From assembly GCA_018608405.1 (NCBI GenBank), contig JABAZP010000036.1, positions 95,684 to 159,683 of the forward strand: 64,000 nucleotides of DNA, written 5' to 3'. Of this stretch, positions 39,117-48,078 are shown piece after piece. Made by a program: the position numbers and the translations under genes. The stretch is from Flavobacteriales bacterium (GTDB lineage Bacteria > Bacteroidota > Bacteroidia > Flavobacteriales_E > Vicingaceae). Position 1 is the stretch's first letter. Each line of letters starts with the position of its first letter. The notes under the pieces are model-generated. The model saw nothing but the letters and a program-made list of their open reading frames with translations. It did no database searches and was not told the origin of the DNA.

Positions 39117-40766
39117 TTATTGCTTAATCACCTTTCTAATAACTTGCTCTTTTTCATTGTTTATTTGCAAGAAATAAAGTCCACTTGAGATTTCTGACGA
39201 TGGTAAAATGTAGCCTCCATTACCTTTTAAAAACTCTAGATCAATTCTTTTACCCGCTACATCGAATAGTTTAAGCTCTAATTCTTGATTCACTTTTGTT
39301 TCAATATAAAGTTGGTCTTGTATTGGGTTCGGGTATAGTTTCAATTGCCCATCCAACTGCTCGTTTTCTTCAACACCTACAATTACAGTCTGGCCTGTAA
39401 TGGGTACAGAAAAGTTTGTTAATGGGAAAGTGAGGTTGGTAGTGAACGTTAAGCTTTCACTAATTGTAGTGGAGTTGTTAGATTGTGCAATAACGGATAT
39501 CTCTAATGCCTGACCGGGATTTAAACTTGTGTTAACCCCTGAGCCTGATGCAAACGACAATATTGCCGTATTGGTTAAGTTGAAGTTACTAAAGTTAATT
39601 ATCGTATTCCCTCTATTTACGAGCACGTAGTCAAAGGTATCTTGTGTCTGAGCTAAAAAGGTTCCAAAATTAATAGAGCTCTGAACCACGTCTAATCCTG
39701 GTTGAGAAGGAGCTACTGAATTGGCTACAAAATTGGTAATTCGTTTCTCCAACTGAGGATAGTCCACGAATGGGTTTCTGTTTCCTTGAACGATAAAAAT
39801 ATCATTGTTTCTTCTTTCTTCAATTGAATCAACGCTATAGGTGTTGTGCCAATTTTTTAGAATATTTTGTTGAACTGAAAAATGGTTGGAGTAATCTTGG
39901 TACCGAATAACAAAATACATCATTGCTCTAGCTGTTTGTCCCTTTTGAGCGTTGCGAGGTTCGAAGGTAGTGTTATTGTAAAAAGATCCACCGCCTAAGC
40001 TTACAGGTGTTCCATTAGTTACTGTTCCAAACGGTTTGCTTCCTCTTTGAGAATTTGAGTTATTGGTGGTTGGATAAAGGTGATGAATGTCACTGCGCAT
40101 CGGTAGGCTTTGGTTGAAAAAACCTTGAGGGAAGGTGTGTTCTGTATTAAAGTTAGGTGATGTTGTTTGCGCATCACTTCTGCTCGTATACGATGTTTTG
40201 TTGAAACCAGTGTACACACACTCTAGCATATTGACAGTTGCACTTTGTCCGTTTAAGCGTTTGTTATCTATCGTCATAAACATGGCATCTCTAGCAGCAT
40301 TATAACTTAGCTGGTTGTAACCTCTTGCCAATTTTCTTTTTAAAATATTTTTTAATGCTTCCTCATTTACATTTTCTGTGGAATCATAATAGTTTAATTG
40401 AAATCTTCCCTGACCAGATAGAGAAATGGCTTCGTGACCACTGTTTGCATTGTGCTGCACCACCATTGTTGAGTTATGCAATATATTTTGAACTGGAGAA
40501 AAGTAAATCCAAACACTTTGAACTCCATTTCCTGGAATAGTGAAGGAGCTCTGAGAAGCTGAGAACGGCACTTCCCCATAAATAGAGTAAAATTTAATGT
40601 TCGTTACGTTCAGTGGGGCCACGCTGTTATTCGTTAAAGTAACCAAAGAACTATCTGTTGAACCTACCAATACAACTCCGAAGTTAATAGATGTGCTGTC
40701 TGCGGAAACGATTTGACTTGTTGCAAAGAGTGGCAACAAAAGGGTGAAGAATAAAAGTCTTTTCAT
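39117..40766 (-). CDS. Secreted endonuclease I with T9SS sorting domain
   Basis: A 549-residue secreted nuclease. After a signal peptide (to FATSQ, residue 17) comes an Ig-like choice-of-anchor-D domain (to about 125), then an endonuclease I domain with FNTEHTFPQGFF and MRSDIHHLYPT...SQRGSKPFG, whose His and Asn residues form the beta-beta-alpha metal site. A second Ig-like domain follows, and a type A sorting domain ends the protein (LKLYPNPIQDQLYIE to VIRKVIKQ). It should leave by the type IX system and degrade extracellular nucleic acid. It is monocistronic. Confidence 0.92.
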   Translation of the reverse strand: MKRLLFFTLLLPLFATSQIVSADSTSINFGVVLVGSTDSSLVTLTNNSVAPLNVTNIKFYSIYGEVPFSASQSSFTIPGNGVQSVWIYFSPVQNILHNSTMVVQHNANSGHEAISLSGQGRFQLNYYDSTENVNEEALKNILKRKLARGYNQLSYNAARDAMFMTIDNKRLNGQSATVNMLECVYTGFNKTSYTSRSDAQTTSPNFNTEHTFPQGFFNQSLPMRSDIHHLYPTTNNSNSQRGSKPFGTVTNGTPVSLGGGSFYNNTTFEPRNAQKGQTARAMMYFVIRYQDYSNHFSVQQNILKNWHNTYSVDSIEERRNNDIFIVQGNRNPFVDYPQLEKRITNFVANSVAPSQPGLDVVQSSINFGTFLAQTQDTFDYVLVNRGNTIINFSNFNLTNTAILSFASGSGVNTSLNPGQALEISVIAQSNNSTTISESLTFTTNLTFPLTNFSVPITGQTVIVGVEENEQLDGQLKLYPNPIQDQLYIETKVNQELELKLFDVAGKRIDLEFLKGNGGYILPSSEISSGLYFLQINNEKEQVIRKVIKQ

Positions 40767-40823
40767 ATGTTAATTTTCTAACAAAGGTAAATATTAATAG
40801 CTTTGTTCTTATACCTAAAAACT

Positions 40824-42434
40824 ATGAGTAAGATTAAATTACTGTTATTTTCCATTGCTAGTGGATTGATAATGGCTCTTTCTTGGCCTGCCATTGGCGA
40901 ATTTACAACTGTTATTCTTATTGCTTTTGCGCCACTTTTGATGGTGGAATATGAGATTAGCAAACGACAGGGGAAAACAGGGTTTGCAGTTTTTAGTTAT
41001 GCTTATTTAAGTTTTTTTATTTTCAACTTAATTACGACTTATTGGATTTACCATGCATCCCTTTGGGGGGCGTGTATGGCAGTAATCTGTAATTCGTTGT
41101 TTATGGCCATCGTGTTTTGGCTTTTTCATATCACCAAAAAGAAAGTTGGTAAAAAAGAAGGCTACATTTCTTTTGTGTTGTATTGGCTTGCCTTTGAATA
41201 CCTGCATTTAAATTGGGAGCTCTCTTGGACCTGGTTGACTTTAGGAAATGTATTTGCTGCTACACCTAGAAACGTACAATGGTATGAGTACACAGGAGTT
41301 TTGGGGGGTAGTTTGTTGGTTTTAGTATCCAACTTACTGTTTTTTCGGGTTACTTTAAAAAGTAAAAAAGCTTCAAAGGCATTCAGTTGGAAAGGGTTGG
41401 TTTTATTTTTAATACTTCCCATATTGATGAAGCTAATTTCCGTATTTGCTTTTGATACCAAGACTGAAGGAGAAGAGTTAGAGGTGGTGATTGTCCAGCC
41501 AAACATTGATCCTTACAACGAAAAATTTACGAGTCCCCCTTCGGAACAAATTGATAAGATGATTGACTTGGCGAAGGAAAAGTTGACTCCAACAACCGAT
41601 TACTTAATCTTTCCAGAAACTGCGATTCCAAAGGCTCATTGGGAGCATGAGTTTGAATATCTGCACATTACTGATGAATTAAAGAAGCTCAAGACGGTAA
41701 GCCCAAATTTGAAGAGTATCATTGGTTCTTCCTCTTGGAAGTTATACATTAAAGGCGAAGGTGCGACAGAAACTGCTATAAAGCTCGACGATAAAGGTGA
41801 TCAATACGATCGGTACAACACTGCTTTTCAACTAGACCAAAATGATGGAGTACAAGTTCATCACAAATCGAAATTGGTTTTAGGAGTTGAAAAACTTCCT
41901 TTTATAAAATCGATTCCTTTCATGGAAAAGCTTTCCATTAATTTGGGGGGAACTTCTGGCGAATTGGGTACACAGAAATCGCCATCTGTTTTTAACACGC
42001 CAAATGATACTTCCATTATTGCACCAATAATTTGCTATGAATCGATTTACGGAGAGTACGTGACAGAATACTCTCGTAAAGGAGCAAACCTTTTTGCCAT
42101 TATTACCAATGATGGCTGGTGGGACGATACTCCGGGTTACAAGCAGCATTTGGCGTATGCCAGTTTAAGGGCAATTGAAAACAGGAAGTGGATCGTTCGC
42201 TCTGCCAATACAGGAATCTCTGCGGTAATCAACGATAGAGGAGAAATTTTAGAAAGAACAACATGGTGGGAGCCAGCAGTGATAAATGCAAAAGTGAGGC
42301 TGAACAGTTCCATCACCTTTTATGCTAAGTATGGAGATTACATTGGTAGAATTGCTAGTCTGATGGCTTTGTTAATGATTGCTTTAACGGTAGTTAGGAC
42401 TTTAAATAAAACAGGAAACCGACTAAAGGGATAA
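40824..42434 (+). CDS. lnt: Apolipoprotein N-acyltransferase
   Basis: A 536-residue inner-membrane enzyme that N-acylates the lipoprotein Cys. About six N-terminal helices are followed by a periplasmic nitrilase domain with the Glu-Lys-Cys triad: LIFPETAIPK, HHKSKLVLGVEKLPF and PIICYESIYGEYV; a final helix anchors the C-terminus. I chose ATG 40824 over a TTG 21 bases upstream since the first helix starts there. It is divergent from the nuclease gene. Its substrates in this window would include LptE, GldK and KatG. Confidence 0.93.
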   Translation: MSKIKLLLFSIASGLIMALSWPAIGEFTTVILIAFAPLLMVEYEISKRQGKTGFAVFSYAYLSFFIFNLITTYWIYHASLWGACMAVICNSLFMAIVFWLFHITKKKVGKKEGYISFVLYWLAFEYLHLNWELSWTWLTLGNVFAATPRNVQWYEYTGVLGGSLLVLVSNLLFFRVTLKSKKASKAFSWKGLVLFLILPILMKLISVFAFDTKTEGEELEVVIVQPNIDPYNEKFTSPPSEQIDKMIDLAKEKLTPTTDYLIFPETAIPKAHWEHEFEYLHITDELKKLKTVSPNLKSIIGSSSWKLYIKGEGATETAIKLDDKGDQYDRYNTAFQLDQNDGVQVHHKSKLVLGVEKLPFIKSIPFMEKLSINLGGTSGELGTQKSPSVFNTPNDTSIIAPIICYESIYGEYVTEYSRKGANLFAIITNDGWWDDTPGYKQHLAYASLRAIENRKWIVRSANTGISAVINDRGEILERTTWWEPAVINAKVRLNSSITFYAKYGDYIGRIASLMALLMIALTVVRTLNKTGNRLKG

Positions 42435-42515
42435 AAGACAATCAGGTAAATTCTGAACTGGAATTAGAATTCAACAAGATAGATGCAATGCTGTGGTAAA
42501 AGAAGTTAGTTTAAG

Positions 42516-42523
42516 TAAATTTG
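42516..42523 (+). promoter_or_regulatory. -7 box TAAATTTG of lpdA
   Basis: Exact TAnnTTTG element 23 bases before the lpdA ATG. No clear -33 TTG. Confidence 0.45.
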
Positions 42524-42546
42524 CAGCCCAATTTTAGAAAAGAATT

Positions 42547-43953
42547 ATGGAAAAGTACGATGTAGTAATAATAGGTTCAGGTCCTGGAGGATACGTAGGT
42601 GCAATTCGTTGTGCTCAATTAGGCATGAAAACCGCTCTTATTGAGAAATACAATAGCCTTGGTGGAACTTGTTTAAATGTGGGGTGCATTCCTTCCAAAG
42701 CCCTATTAGATTCATCTGAGCACTTTCATCAGGCAAAGCATGACTTTACGGAGCACGGAATTGACTTGAAAGATTTGAAAGTGAATTTCAAGCAAATGAT
42801 TGAAAGGAAGCGCGGAGTGGTAGAGCAAACCGTTGGTGGAATCGATTTTCTGATGAAGAAGAATAAAATTGATGTATTTCACGGCATGGGTTCTTTTGAG
42901 TCAGCAACTGTTATTGCAATTGATGATTCTGCAGGAGAAGAAGCAAAGAAAATTGAGGCTAAAAATGTGGTGATTGCTACGGGTTCAAAGCCGGGTTCTT
43001 TGCCATTCATTACCTTAGATAAGGAAAGAGTAATCACGTCAACTGAGGCATTGGAATTAGAAGAAGTTCCTAAAAAAATGACGGTAATTGGAGGTGGTGT
43101 AATTGGCCTTGAATTAGGTTCTGTTTATGCCCGTTTGGGAACGGAGGTTACAGTGGTAGAATACATGGATCGAATTATTCCAACCATGGATTCCACCATG
43201 AGTAAGGATTTAATGAAGTCGATGAAGAAGCTTGGCGTGAATTTTATGCTGAGCCATAAAGTGAAAGAGGTAACTCGAAATGGGAAAAAAGTAACCATTA
43301 AAGCGGACGATAAAAAAGGCGCTGAGGTAGTGTTGGAAGCAGATTATTGTTTGATTTCTGTTGGTAGAGTTCCATATACAGATAAATTAGGCTTGGATAA
43401 AGCCGGAGTTAAAATGGACGATAGAGGCAGAGTAGAAGTGAACGGTCACTTACAAACGAACGTTTCGAATATTTATGCCATTGGTGATGTGGTAAAAGGT
43501 GCAATGTTAGCGCACAAAGCGGAAGAAGAAGGAACTTATGTTGCTGAATTTATTAACGGAGAAAAGCCTCATATCGATTACAATTTGATACCAAACGTTG
43601 TTTACACATGGCCTGAAGTTGCTTCGGTTGGTAAAACAGAAGAGAAATTGAAAGAAGAAAAAGTTGCGTACAAGGTAGGTGCATTTCCATTTAAAGCAAG
43701 TGGTCGAGCAAGAGCTTCCATGGATTTAGATGGCTCTGTAAAAGTGCTAGCAGACAAAGAAACTGATGAAATTTTAGGAGTACATATTTGTGGACCAAGA
43801 GCTGCAGATATGATTGCCGAGGCAGTTGTAGCGATGGAATTTAGAGCTACTGCCGAAGATATCTCAAGAATTTCACACGCTCACCCTACATTTAGCGAGT
43901 CTACCAGAGAAGCAATGTTAGCTGCAACGGAAAATAGAGCAATTCATATTTAA
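42547..43953 (+). CDS. lpdA: Dihydrolipoyl dehydrogenase
   Basis: A 468-residue flavoprotein, the E3 subunit of 2-oxo-acid dehydrogenase complexes. It has the FAD GxGxxG motif (IIGSGPGGYVG), the redox-active pair Cys42/Cys47 in GGTCLNVGCIPSKALL, the NAD motif VIGGGVIGLELGSVYARLG, the second FAD motif NIYAIGDVVKGAMLAHKAEEEG and the C-terminal HAHPTFSE. No E1/E2 genes adjoin. It is monocistronic, with its own promoter box and a downstream terminator. Confidence 0.97.
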   Translation: MEKYDVVIIGSGPGGYVGAIRCAQLGMKTALIEKYNSLGGTCLNVGCIPSKALLDSSEHFHQAKHDFTEHGIDLKDLKVNFKQMIERKRGVVEQTVGGIDFLMKKNKIDVFHGMGSFESATVIAIDDSAGEEAKKIEAKNVVIATGSKPGSLPFITLDKERVITSTEALELEEVPKKMTVIGGGVIGLELGSVYARLGTEVTVVEYMDRIIPTMDSTMSKDLMKSMKKLGVNFMLSHKVKEVTRNGKKVTIKADDKKGAEVVLEADYCLISVGRVPYTDKLGLDKAGVKMDDRGRVEVNGHLQTNVSNIYAIGDVVKGAMLAHKAEEEGTYVAEFINGEKPHIDYNLIPNVVYTWPEVASVGKTEEKLKEEKVAYKVGAFPFKASGRARASMDLDGSVKVLADKETDEILGVHICGPRAADMIAEAVVAMEFRATAEDISRISHAHPTFSESTREAMLAATENRAIHI

Positions 43954-44001
43954 GATTTGTTGTCTCATTCAAGAACTACGAATGTGACCAAATAAATAAA
44001 C

Positions 44002-44035
44002 AAAACAGCAAGAAGGATGTCTTCTTGCTGTTTTT
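44002..44035 (+). terminator. Rho-independent terminator of lpdA
   Basis: Perfect 14-bp stem (44002-44015 with 44021-44034), 5-base loop, followed by T residues. It lies 50 bases past lpdA and 15 bases before hemH, so hemH transcription either starts inside this region or reads through. Confidence 0.85.
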
Positions 44036-44050
44036 AGTTAACTTCAATCT

Positions 44051-45064
44051 ATGTCAAAAACAGGTGTTTTATTAATCAACTTAGGTACTCCAGACGATGC
44101 AAAGTGGGGTGCTGTTCGAACCTATTTATCAGAATTTTTAAACGACCCGAGAGTAATCGATATTCCGTGGCTGCTGCGTAAAATATTGGTCAATGGAATC
44201 ATTGTTCCTTTTCGATCGTTCAGTTCTACAAAAATTTACAAGGAGTTGTGGACAGATCGAGGTTCTCCGTTGATTTATCATGGAGAAAGTGTAACAGAGA
44301 AGTTACAAGCGCAGTTGGGAGATGATTATGGTGTTCACTTAGCCATGCGTTACCAAAATCCGAGTATGGAGAAGGTGATGGGAGAGATGAGGTTGGAGAA
44401 CTATAAAAAAATCATCATCATTCCATTATTTCCGCACTACGCTTCGGCAAGCTCTGGTTCGGCCATGGAAAAAGCGCTAAAAATAATTTCCAAATGGTGG
44501 GTGATTCCTGAAATTTCGATGGTAAGTCAGTTTTGGGACGACGAAGGTTTTATTACTTCGTTCGTTGCTAGGGCTAATCAATATAATTTAGACGATTACG
44601 ATCATGTTTTATTCAGTTATCACGGACTACCGGAACGCCATGTAGATAAAGTTTACGATGATGGAGTACCTTGTGCAGATCACAACTGTGAGAACGAAGT
44701 AACAGAAGACAACAAGTATTGTTACAAAGCAACCTGTTACGGAACAACTAGACTGTTGGTTGAAAAATTAGGAATTCCTGAAGAGAAGTACACCGTTGCA
44801 TTTCAGTCGCGATTAGATAAAAAATGGCTTCGTCCATTTTCGGATGATTTTATAAAAGAAAGAGCTGAAAAAGGAGACAAGAAAATTTTAGCCTTCTCGC
44901 CAGCTTTTGTAGCTGATTGTTTGGAAACCACGGTAGAGATTGGAATTGAATATCAAGAAATTTTCGAAGAGCACGGAGGAGAGAAAGTGCAATTGGTAGA
45001 GAGTTTGAACGATCACCCTTTGTGGATTGATACCTTGGAAAAGATGGTTAGAGATAGAACCTAG
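44051..45064 (+). CDS. hemH: Ferrochelatase
   Basis: A 337-residue enzyme that inserts Fe2+ into protoporphyrin IX. It opens with GVLLINLGTPDDAKWGAVRTYLSEFLNDPRVI, has the metal-ligand His in FSYHGLPERHV and the conserved Glu in PAFVADCLETTVEIGIEY. A Cys-rich insert, CADHNCENEVTEDNKYCYKATC, lies just after the His motif; this is common in some bacterial ferrochelatases, and whether it binds an Fe-S cluster is unclear. No other heme genes adjoin. A terminator follows. Confidence 0.95.
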   Translation: MSKTGVLLINLGTPDDAKWGAVRTYLSEFLNDPRVIDIPWLLRKILVNGIIVPFRSFSSTKIYKELWTDRGSPLIYHGESVTEKLQAQLGDDYGVHLAMRYQNPSMEKVMGEMRLENYKKIIIIPLFPHYASASSGSAMEKALKIISKWWVIPEISMVSQFWDDEGFITSFVARANQYNLDDYDHVLFSYHGLPERHVDKVYDDGVPCADHNCENEVTEDNKYCYKATCYGTTRLLVEKLGIPEEKYTVAFQSRLDKKWLRPFSDDFIKERAEKGDKKILAFSPAFVADCLETTVEIGIEYQEIFEEHGGEKVQLVESLNDHPLWIDTLEKMVRDRT

Positions 45065-45086
45065 GAGTATTTTAAATTAAAAGATG

Positions 45087-45122
45087 ACGGTGATAGGGTT
45101 TTGGTTCTATCACCGTTTTTTT
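45087..45122 (+). terminator. Rho-independent terminator of hemH
   Basis: Perfect 10-bp stem (45087-45096 with 45107-45116), 10-base loop, then a T run to 45122. Confidence 0.88.
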
Positions 45123-45164
45123 GTGCTACTATTGATAGATGCGTGAACCATAAATTGCCACTAT

Positions 45165-45194
45165 TTTGAATATTCACCGAAAGTTTTATCTTTA
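45165..45194 (+). promoter_or_regulatory. Promoter of the 45214 gene (TTTG, 18-bp gap, TATCTTTA)
   Basis: TTTG at 45165-45168 and TATCTTTA at 45187-45194 (one mismatch from TAnnTTTG), spaced 18 bases apart and 19 bases before the ATG. Confidence 0.5.
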
Positions 45195-45213
45195 GAATTA
45201 AATTGATAGGATT

Positions 45214-45408
45214 ATGTCGAAAAAGAAAAGCAAATCGAATACATTGATCATTATCGGAGTCTTTCTAATCGTATTAGGAGGCTTAATGATTTACAACAGC
45301 TATGTTTCTGGGAACAAAGGGTTAATCACCAGTGCTGTTTTTTCAATTATTATTGGAGGTGTACTTTTTTATGTGTCTAAAAAGTCGGTGAAGAGAAGAA
45401 GGAAATAA
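45214..45408 (+). CDS. Small two-helix membrane protein, unknown function
   Basis: A 64-residue protein with a basic start (SKKKSKSN), helix 1 (LIIIGVFLIVLGGLMIY), a short polar loop, helix 2 (LITSAVFSIIIGGVLFYV) and a basic end (KKSVKRRRK). Both ends should face the cytoplasm. No family is recognised. It has a well-formed promoter and stands alone; one base separates its stop from the convergent acyltransferase stop. Confidence 0.7.
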   Translation: MSKKKSKSNTLIIIGVFLIVLGGLMIYNSYVSGNKGLITSAVFSIIIGGVLFYVSKKSVKRRRK

Positions 45409-45409
45409 G

Positions 45410-46291
45410 TTAATTTAATACTTCCCCTTCAGGCCTTTTGTGTTTCCAACGTTTGTGACTCCACAACCAATATTCTGGTTGTTGTTGAATAACATTCTCC
45501 AACATTTTTGTGTGGGTTTTTGAAATAAAACCTACCGCTTCTTCATTAGGTTGTTCCGTGATTACATCATATTGTAATTCGTAATAACCCCGTTTTACTT
45601 TGTAGATATTCGTAAAAATTACAACTGCATTAAATTCTTTAGCAAATTTTTCTGTTCCGAATTGAATTCCAGTTTCTTGGTTTAAAAACTTCATCCAGTA
45701 AGCCCGTTGACTTTTTCTTGGCGACTGGTCCGCTCCAAAAATGATGGCGTATAAATCTGAATTGATGTCATTCAGTTTACTTTTTATTTCTGTTATCGAC
45801 AGCATTCCTAAGCCATATTTTGAACGGCTTTCAGTTATCTTTTCGTTGATAAACTTATTTTTTAATGGCGTATAAAGCGCTAAGGTTTTGTGAGCCGTAG
45901 TCGCACCAATTGTGATGGCAAATAGCTCCCAGTTCCCATAATGACCCCCAACTAAAACCACTTGTCTGCCTTGTTTGAAATGCTGATTTACCACTTCAAT
46001 GTTTCGATCTTTCATTCGAGTTTTAGCATCTTCTAAAGAAATACTAAACGCCTTTAAACTTTCCACTACTAAGTCGCATAAATGGCTGTAGAATTTCGCT
46101 TCAATGGCTAAAATTTCTTTTTCAGATTTTTCGGGAAAGGAATTAGATAAATTTTGTCTCACTACTTTCGTTCTGTATCCGATGATTCTGTAAAGCACAA
46201 AATACAGGAAGTCTGAAAGTAGATAGAGCATCCAAAACGGTAACTTTGAGATGGGTAAAATAACAATGTAAAATAGAAGCTTCGAACCCAT
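45410..46291 (-). CDS. LpxL-like lipid A biosynthesis acyltransferase
   Basis: A 293-residue membrane-anchored acyltransferase with an N-terminal hydrophobic segment and the H-x4-E catalytic motif GGHYGNWELF (His117, Glu122). Further family features are the NLSNSFPEKSEKE block and the QSPRKSQRAYWMKFLN region. It would add a secondary acyl chain to lipid A, though some Bacteroidota homologues acylate other lipids. Its start shares a base with the stop of the upstream GreA-like gene, so the two are translated together. Confidence 0.88.
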   Translation of the reverse strand: MGSKLLFYIVILPISKLPFWMLYLLSDFLYFVLYRIIGYRTKVVRQNLSNSFPEKSEKEILAIEAKFYSHLCDLVVESLKAFSISLEDAKTRMKDRNIEVVNQHFKQGRQVVLVGGHYGNWELFAITIGATTAHKTLALYTPLKNKFINEKITESRSKYGLGMLSITEIKSKLNDINSDLYAIIFGADQSPRKSQRAYWMKFLNQETGIQFGTEKFAKEFNAVVIFTNIYKVKRGYYELQYDVITEQPNEEAVGFISKTHTKMLENVIQQQPEYWLWSHKRWKHKRPEGEVLN

Positions 46292-46734
46292 TAGTTAACG
46301 TTTTGAATAATGTATTTTCGATTCATAAAAGTAAATTCATCACCGGCTGTTTTTTCGGTCATTAACTTTCCTAATGGAGAGTTAAGAGATAATCCTATTA
46401 AATCATGTTCTTCTGAATTGAGTTTTCCAAAAGCTATCCCAAAGAAAAAAAGACCGTGATTTGTTTGCACTACACTTCCATTTTGAATTGATGTTGATGG
46501 TTTCAACGATATGTTTTGTAAAGCGTTAACTTGTTTTTTAAGGTAGGTAATTCGTTCCTCAATTCTGCTGACTTCTTGGTTCATCATTTCTCTTGAAGTC
46601 TCAAATTTATCTCCGGCACTGCTTTTGGTTTCCTCACCAATTTCTTCATTCACAGAATGCAATTCATCTATATAATCTGTCAACTGGGTTTCCAAATGCT
46701 GCTGTATGAATGAAATGATTTTTGCTTTATTCAT
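46291..46734 (-). CDS. GreA/GreB-like protein
   Basis: A 147-residue protein. Residues of about 1-80 form a helical, Glu/Lys-rich coiled coil (IEERITYLKKQVNALQNI); the C-terminal part DLIGLSLNSPLGKLMTEKTAGDEFTFMNRKYIIQNV resembles the FKBP-like C-terminal domain of GreA (S-P-x-G-K...G-D-E). This layout suggests an RNA-polymerase secondary-channel binding factor, but the coiled coil is not clearly GreA-like. I chose ATG 46734 because longer frames run into the divergent pabB gene, and a TAnnTTTG box lies just upstream of it. It is coupled to the LpxL-like gene. Confidence 0.7.
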   Translation of the reverse strand: MNKAKIISFIQQHLETQLTDYIDELHSVNEEIGEETKSSAGDKFETSREMMNQEVSRIEERITYLKKQVNALQNISLKPSTSIQNGSVVQTNHGLFFFGIAFGKLNSEEHDLIGLSLNSPLGKLMTEKTAGDEFTFMNRKYIIQNVN

Positions 46735-46741
46735 GAACGGG

Positions 46742-46749
46742 CAAATGTA
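46742..46749 (-). promoter_or_regulatory. -7 box TACATTTG of the GreA-like gene
   Basis: Exact minus-strand TAnnTTTG element seven bases before ATG 46734. The same octamer occurs outward-facing at 46795 for pabB. Confidence 0.5.
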
Positions 46750-46794
46750 TCCATCAATTTTAAATTTATCGTTTCTTCTCATCGTACTAAAACA

Positions 46795-46802
46795 TACATT
46801 TG
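46795..46802 (+). promoter_or_regulatory. -7 box TACATTTG of pabB
   Basis: Exact TAnnTTTG element four bases before the GTG start of pabB. Transcription should begin near the start codon, giving a leaderless mRNA. Confidence 0.5.
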
Positions 46803-46806
46803 TGAA

Positions 46807-48078
46807 GTGAGACAAATAGCCCAAATAAAGCGTTCTGAACACCCATTTTTTATAGATGCATTGGTGGAATGGTCAACGCAATTTGACATGGCGTCTGTAT
46901 TAAATAGCAACCACTATGCTGACACCTATGGTGCATACTCGCTGCTAGCCGGAATAGGCAGTAAGAGAAATCTTCGAAATGGCAGTATACAAGAGCTGAG
47001 AGATTTTTATACTACAAAAAAACCCTGGCTTTTTGGACACTTAGGGTACGACTTAAAAAATCAGTTGGAACAGCTGAAATCAAGTCATCCCTCGCACTTT
47101 GATTTTGGTGATTTAAGCTTTTTCGAACCGGAAATATTGGTCGTGCAAAAAAGGGGAGAGGATGAAGTTTATTTTCATGGCGAGAGTGAAGTAGTGGTAA
47201 ATGAGTTTATAGATGACTTGCATAACTTTCAGCCTAAGACTGCAGTTTTACCAAGGTTGCAAGCTAAAATACAGCGCCAAGAATATTTGGAAGCGATAAA
47301 ACAGTTGAAATCTGAAATCCAGTTTGGAAACATATATGAAATAAACTATTGTCAAGAGTTTTACAAAGAGCAAGTTGAGGTAAATGTTGCGGCGGTTTAT
47401 GGTATGTTGAATGTCAAATCTGCAATGCCTTTTTCAGCTTTTTATAAACTTGAAAATGATACCTTAATGTGTGCCTCTCCAGAAAGGTTTTTAGTGAAAA
47501 GAGGAGACCAAGTATATTCTCAACCCATTAAAGGAACCAGTAGAAGAGGAGCGTCAGAGCAAGAAGACGAGCTTTTGAAGCAACAATTGAAGTCAGACTT
47601 GAAAGAGCAAACAGAAAATGTGATGATTGTAGATTTGGTCCGGAATGATTTGTCGAGGACAGCTGCTCGAGGGACTGTGAGGGTTGAGGAGTTGTTTGGA
47701 GTTTATCCATTTCCGCAAGTGCATCAATTAATTTCAACCGTTCGTTCAACGTTAGACAGTAAATATGATATTTTTGATGTTATTGAAACGTGCTTTCCAA
47801 TGGGAAGTATGACAGGAGCGCCAAAAATTTCTGCAATGAAGTTGGCAGATTTACACGAGAAATCAAGAAGGGAGTTGTATTCTGGAAGTGTAGGTTACAT
47901 TACACCGGATGGAGATGCTGATTTTAACGTGGTGATTCGGAGCTTAATGTATTCTGAAAAAAGCAGGTACTTATCCTTGACTGTTGGGGGTGCAATCACT
48001 AGCTTAGCTAATGAAGAAACGGAATACGAAGAGTGCTTATTAAAGGCAAAAGCAATTTTTGAATTAGGAGAAAAATAG
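46807..48078 (+). CDS. pabB: Aminodeoxychorismate synthase component I
   Basis: A 423-residue chorismate-binding enzyme: motifs IYEINYCQEF, MCASPERFLVKRGDQVYSQPIKGTSRRG, MIVDLVRNDLSR and CFPMGSMTGAPK in the order of anthranilate/aminodeoxychorismate synthase component I. The short form and the lack of trp neighbours favour PabB (folate pathway) over TrpE. No pabA or pabC adjoins. The start is GTG 46807, consistent with the promoter box. tilS begins directly after its stop, so they are co-transcribed. Confidence 0.9.
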   Translation: MRQIAQIKRSEHPFFIDALVEWSTQFDMASVLNSNHYADTYGAYSLLAGIGSKRNLRNGSIQELRDFYTTKKPWLFGHLGYDLKNQLEQLKSSHPSHFDFGDLSFFEPEILVVQKRGEDEVYFHGESEVVVNEFIDDLHNFQPKTAVLPRLQAKIQRQEYLEAIKQLKSEIQFGNIYEINYCQEFYKEQVEVNVAAVYGMLNVKSAMPFSAFYKLENDTLMCASPERFLVKRGDQVYSQPIKGTSRRGASEQEDELLKQQLKSDLKEQTENVMIVDLVRNDLSRTAARGTVRVEELFGVYPFPQVHQLISTVRSTLDSKYDIFDVIETCFPMGSMTGAPKISAMKLADLHEKSRRELYSGSVGYITPDGDADFNVVIRSLMYSEKSRYLSLTVGGAITSLANEETEYEECLLKAKAIFELGEK

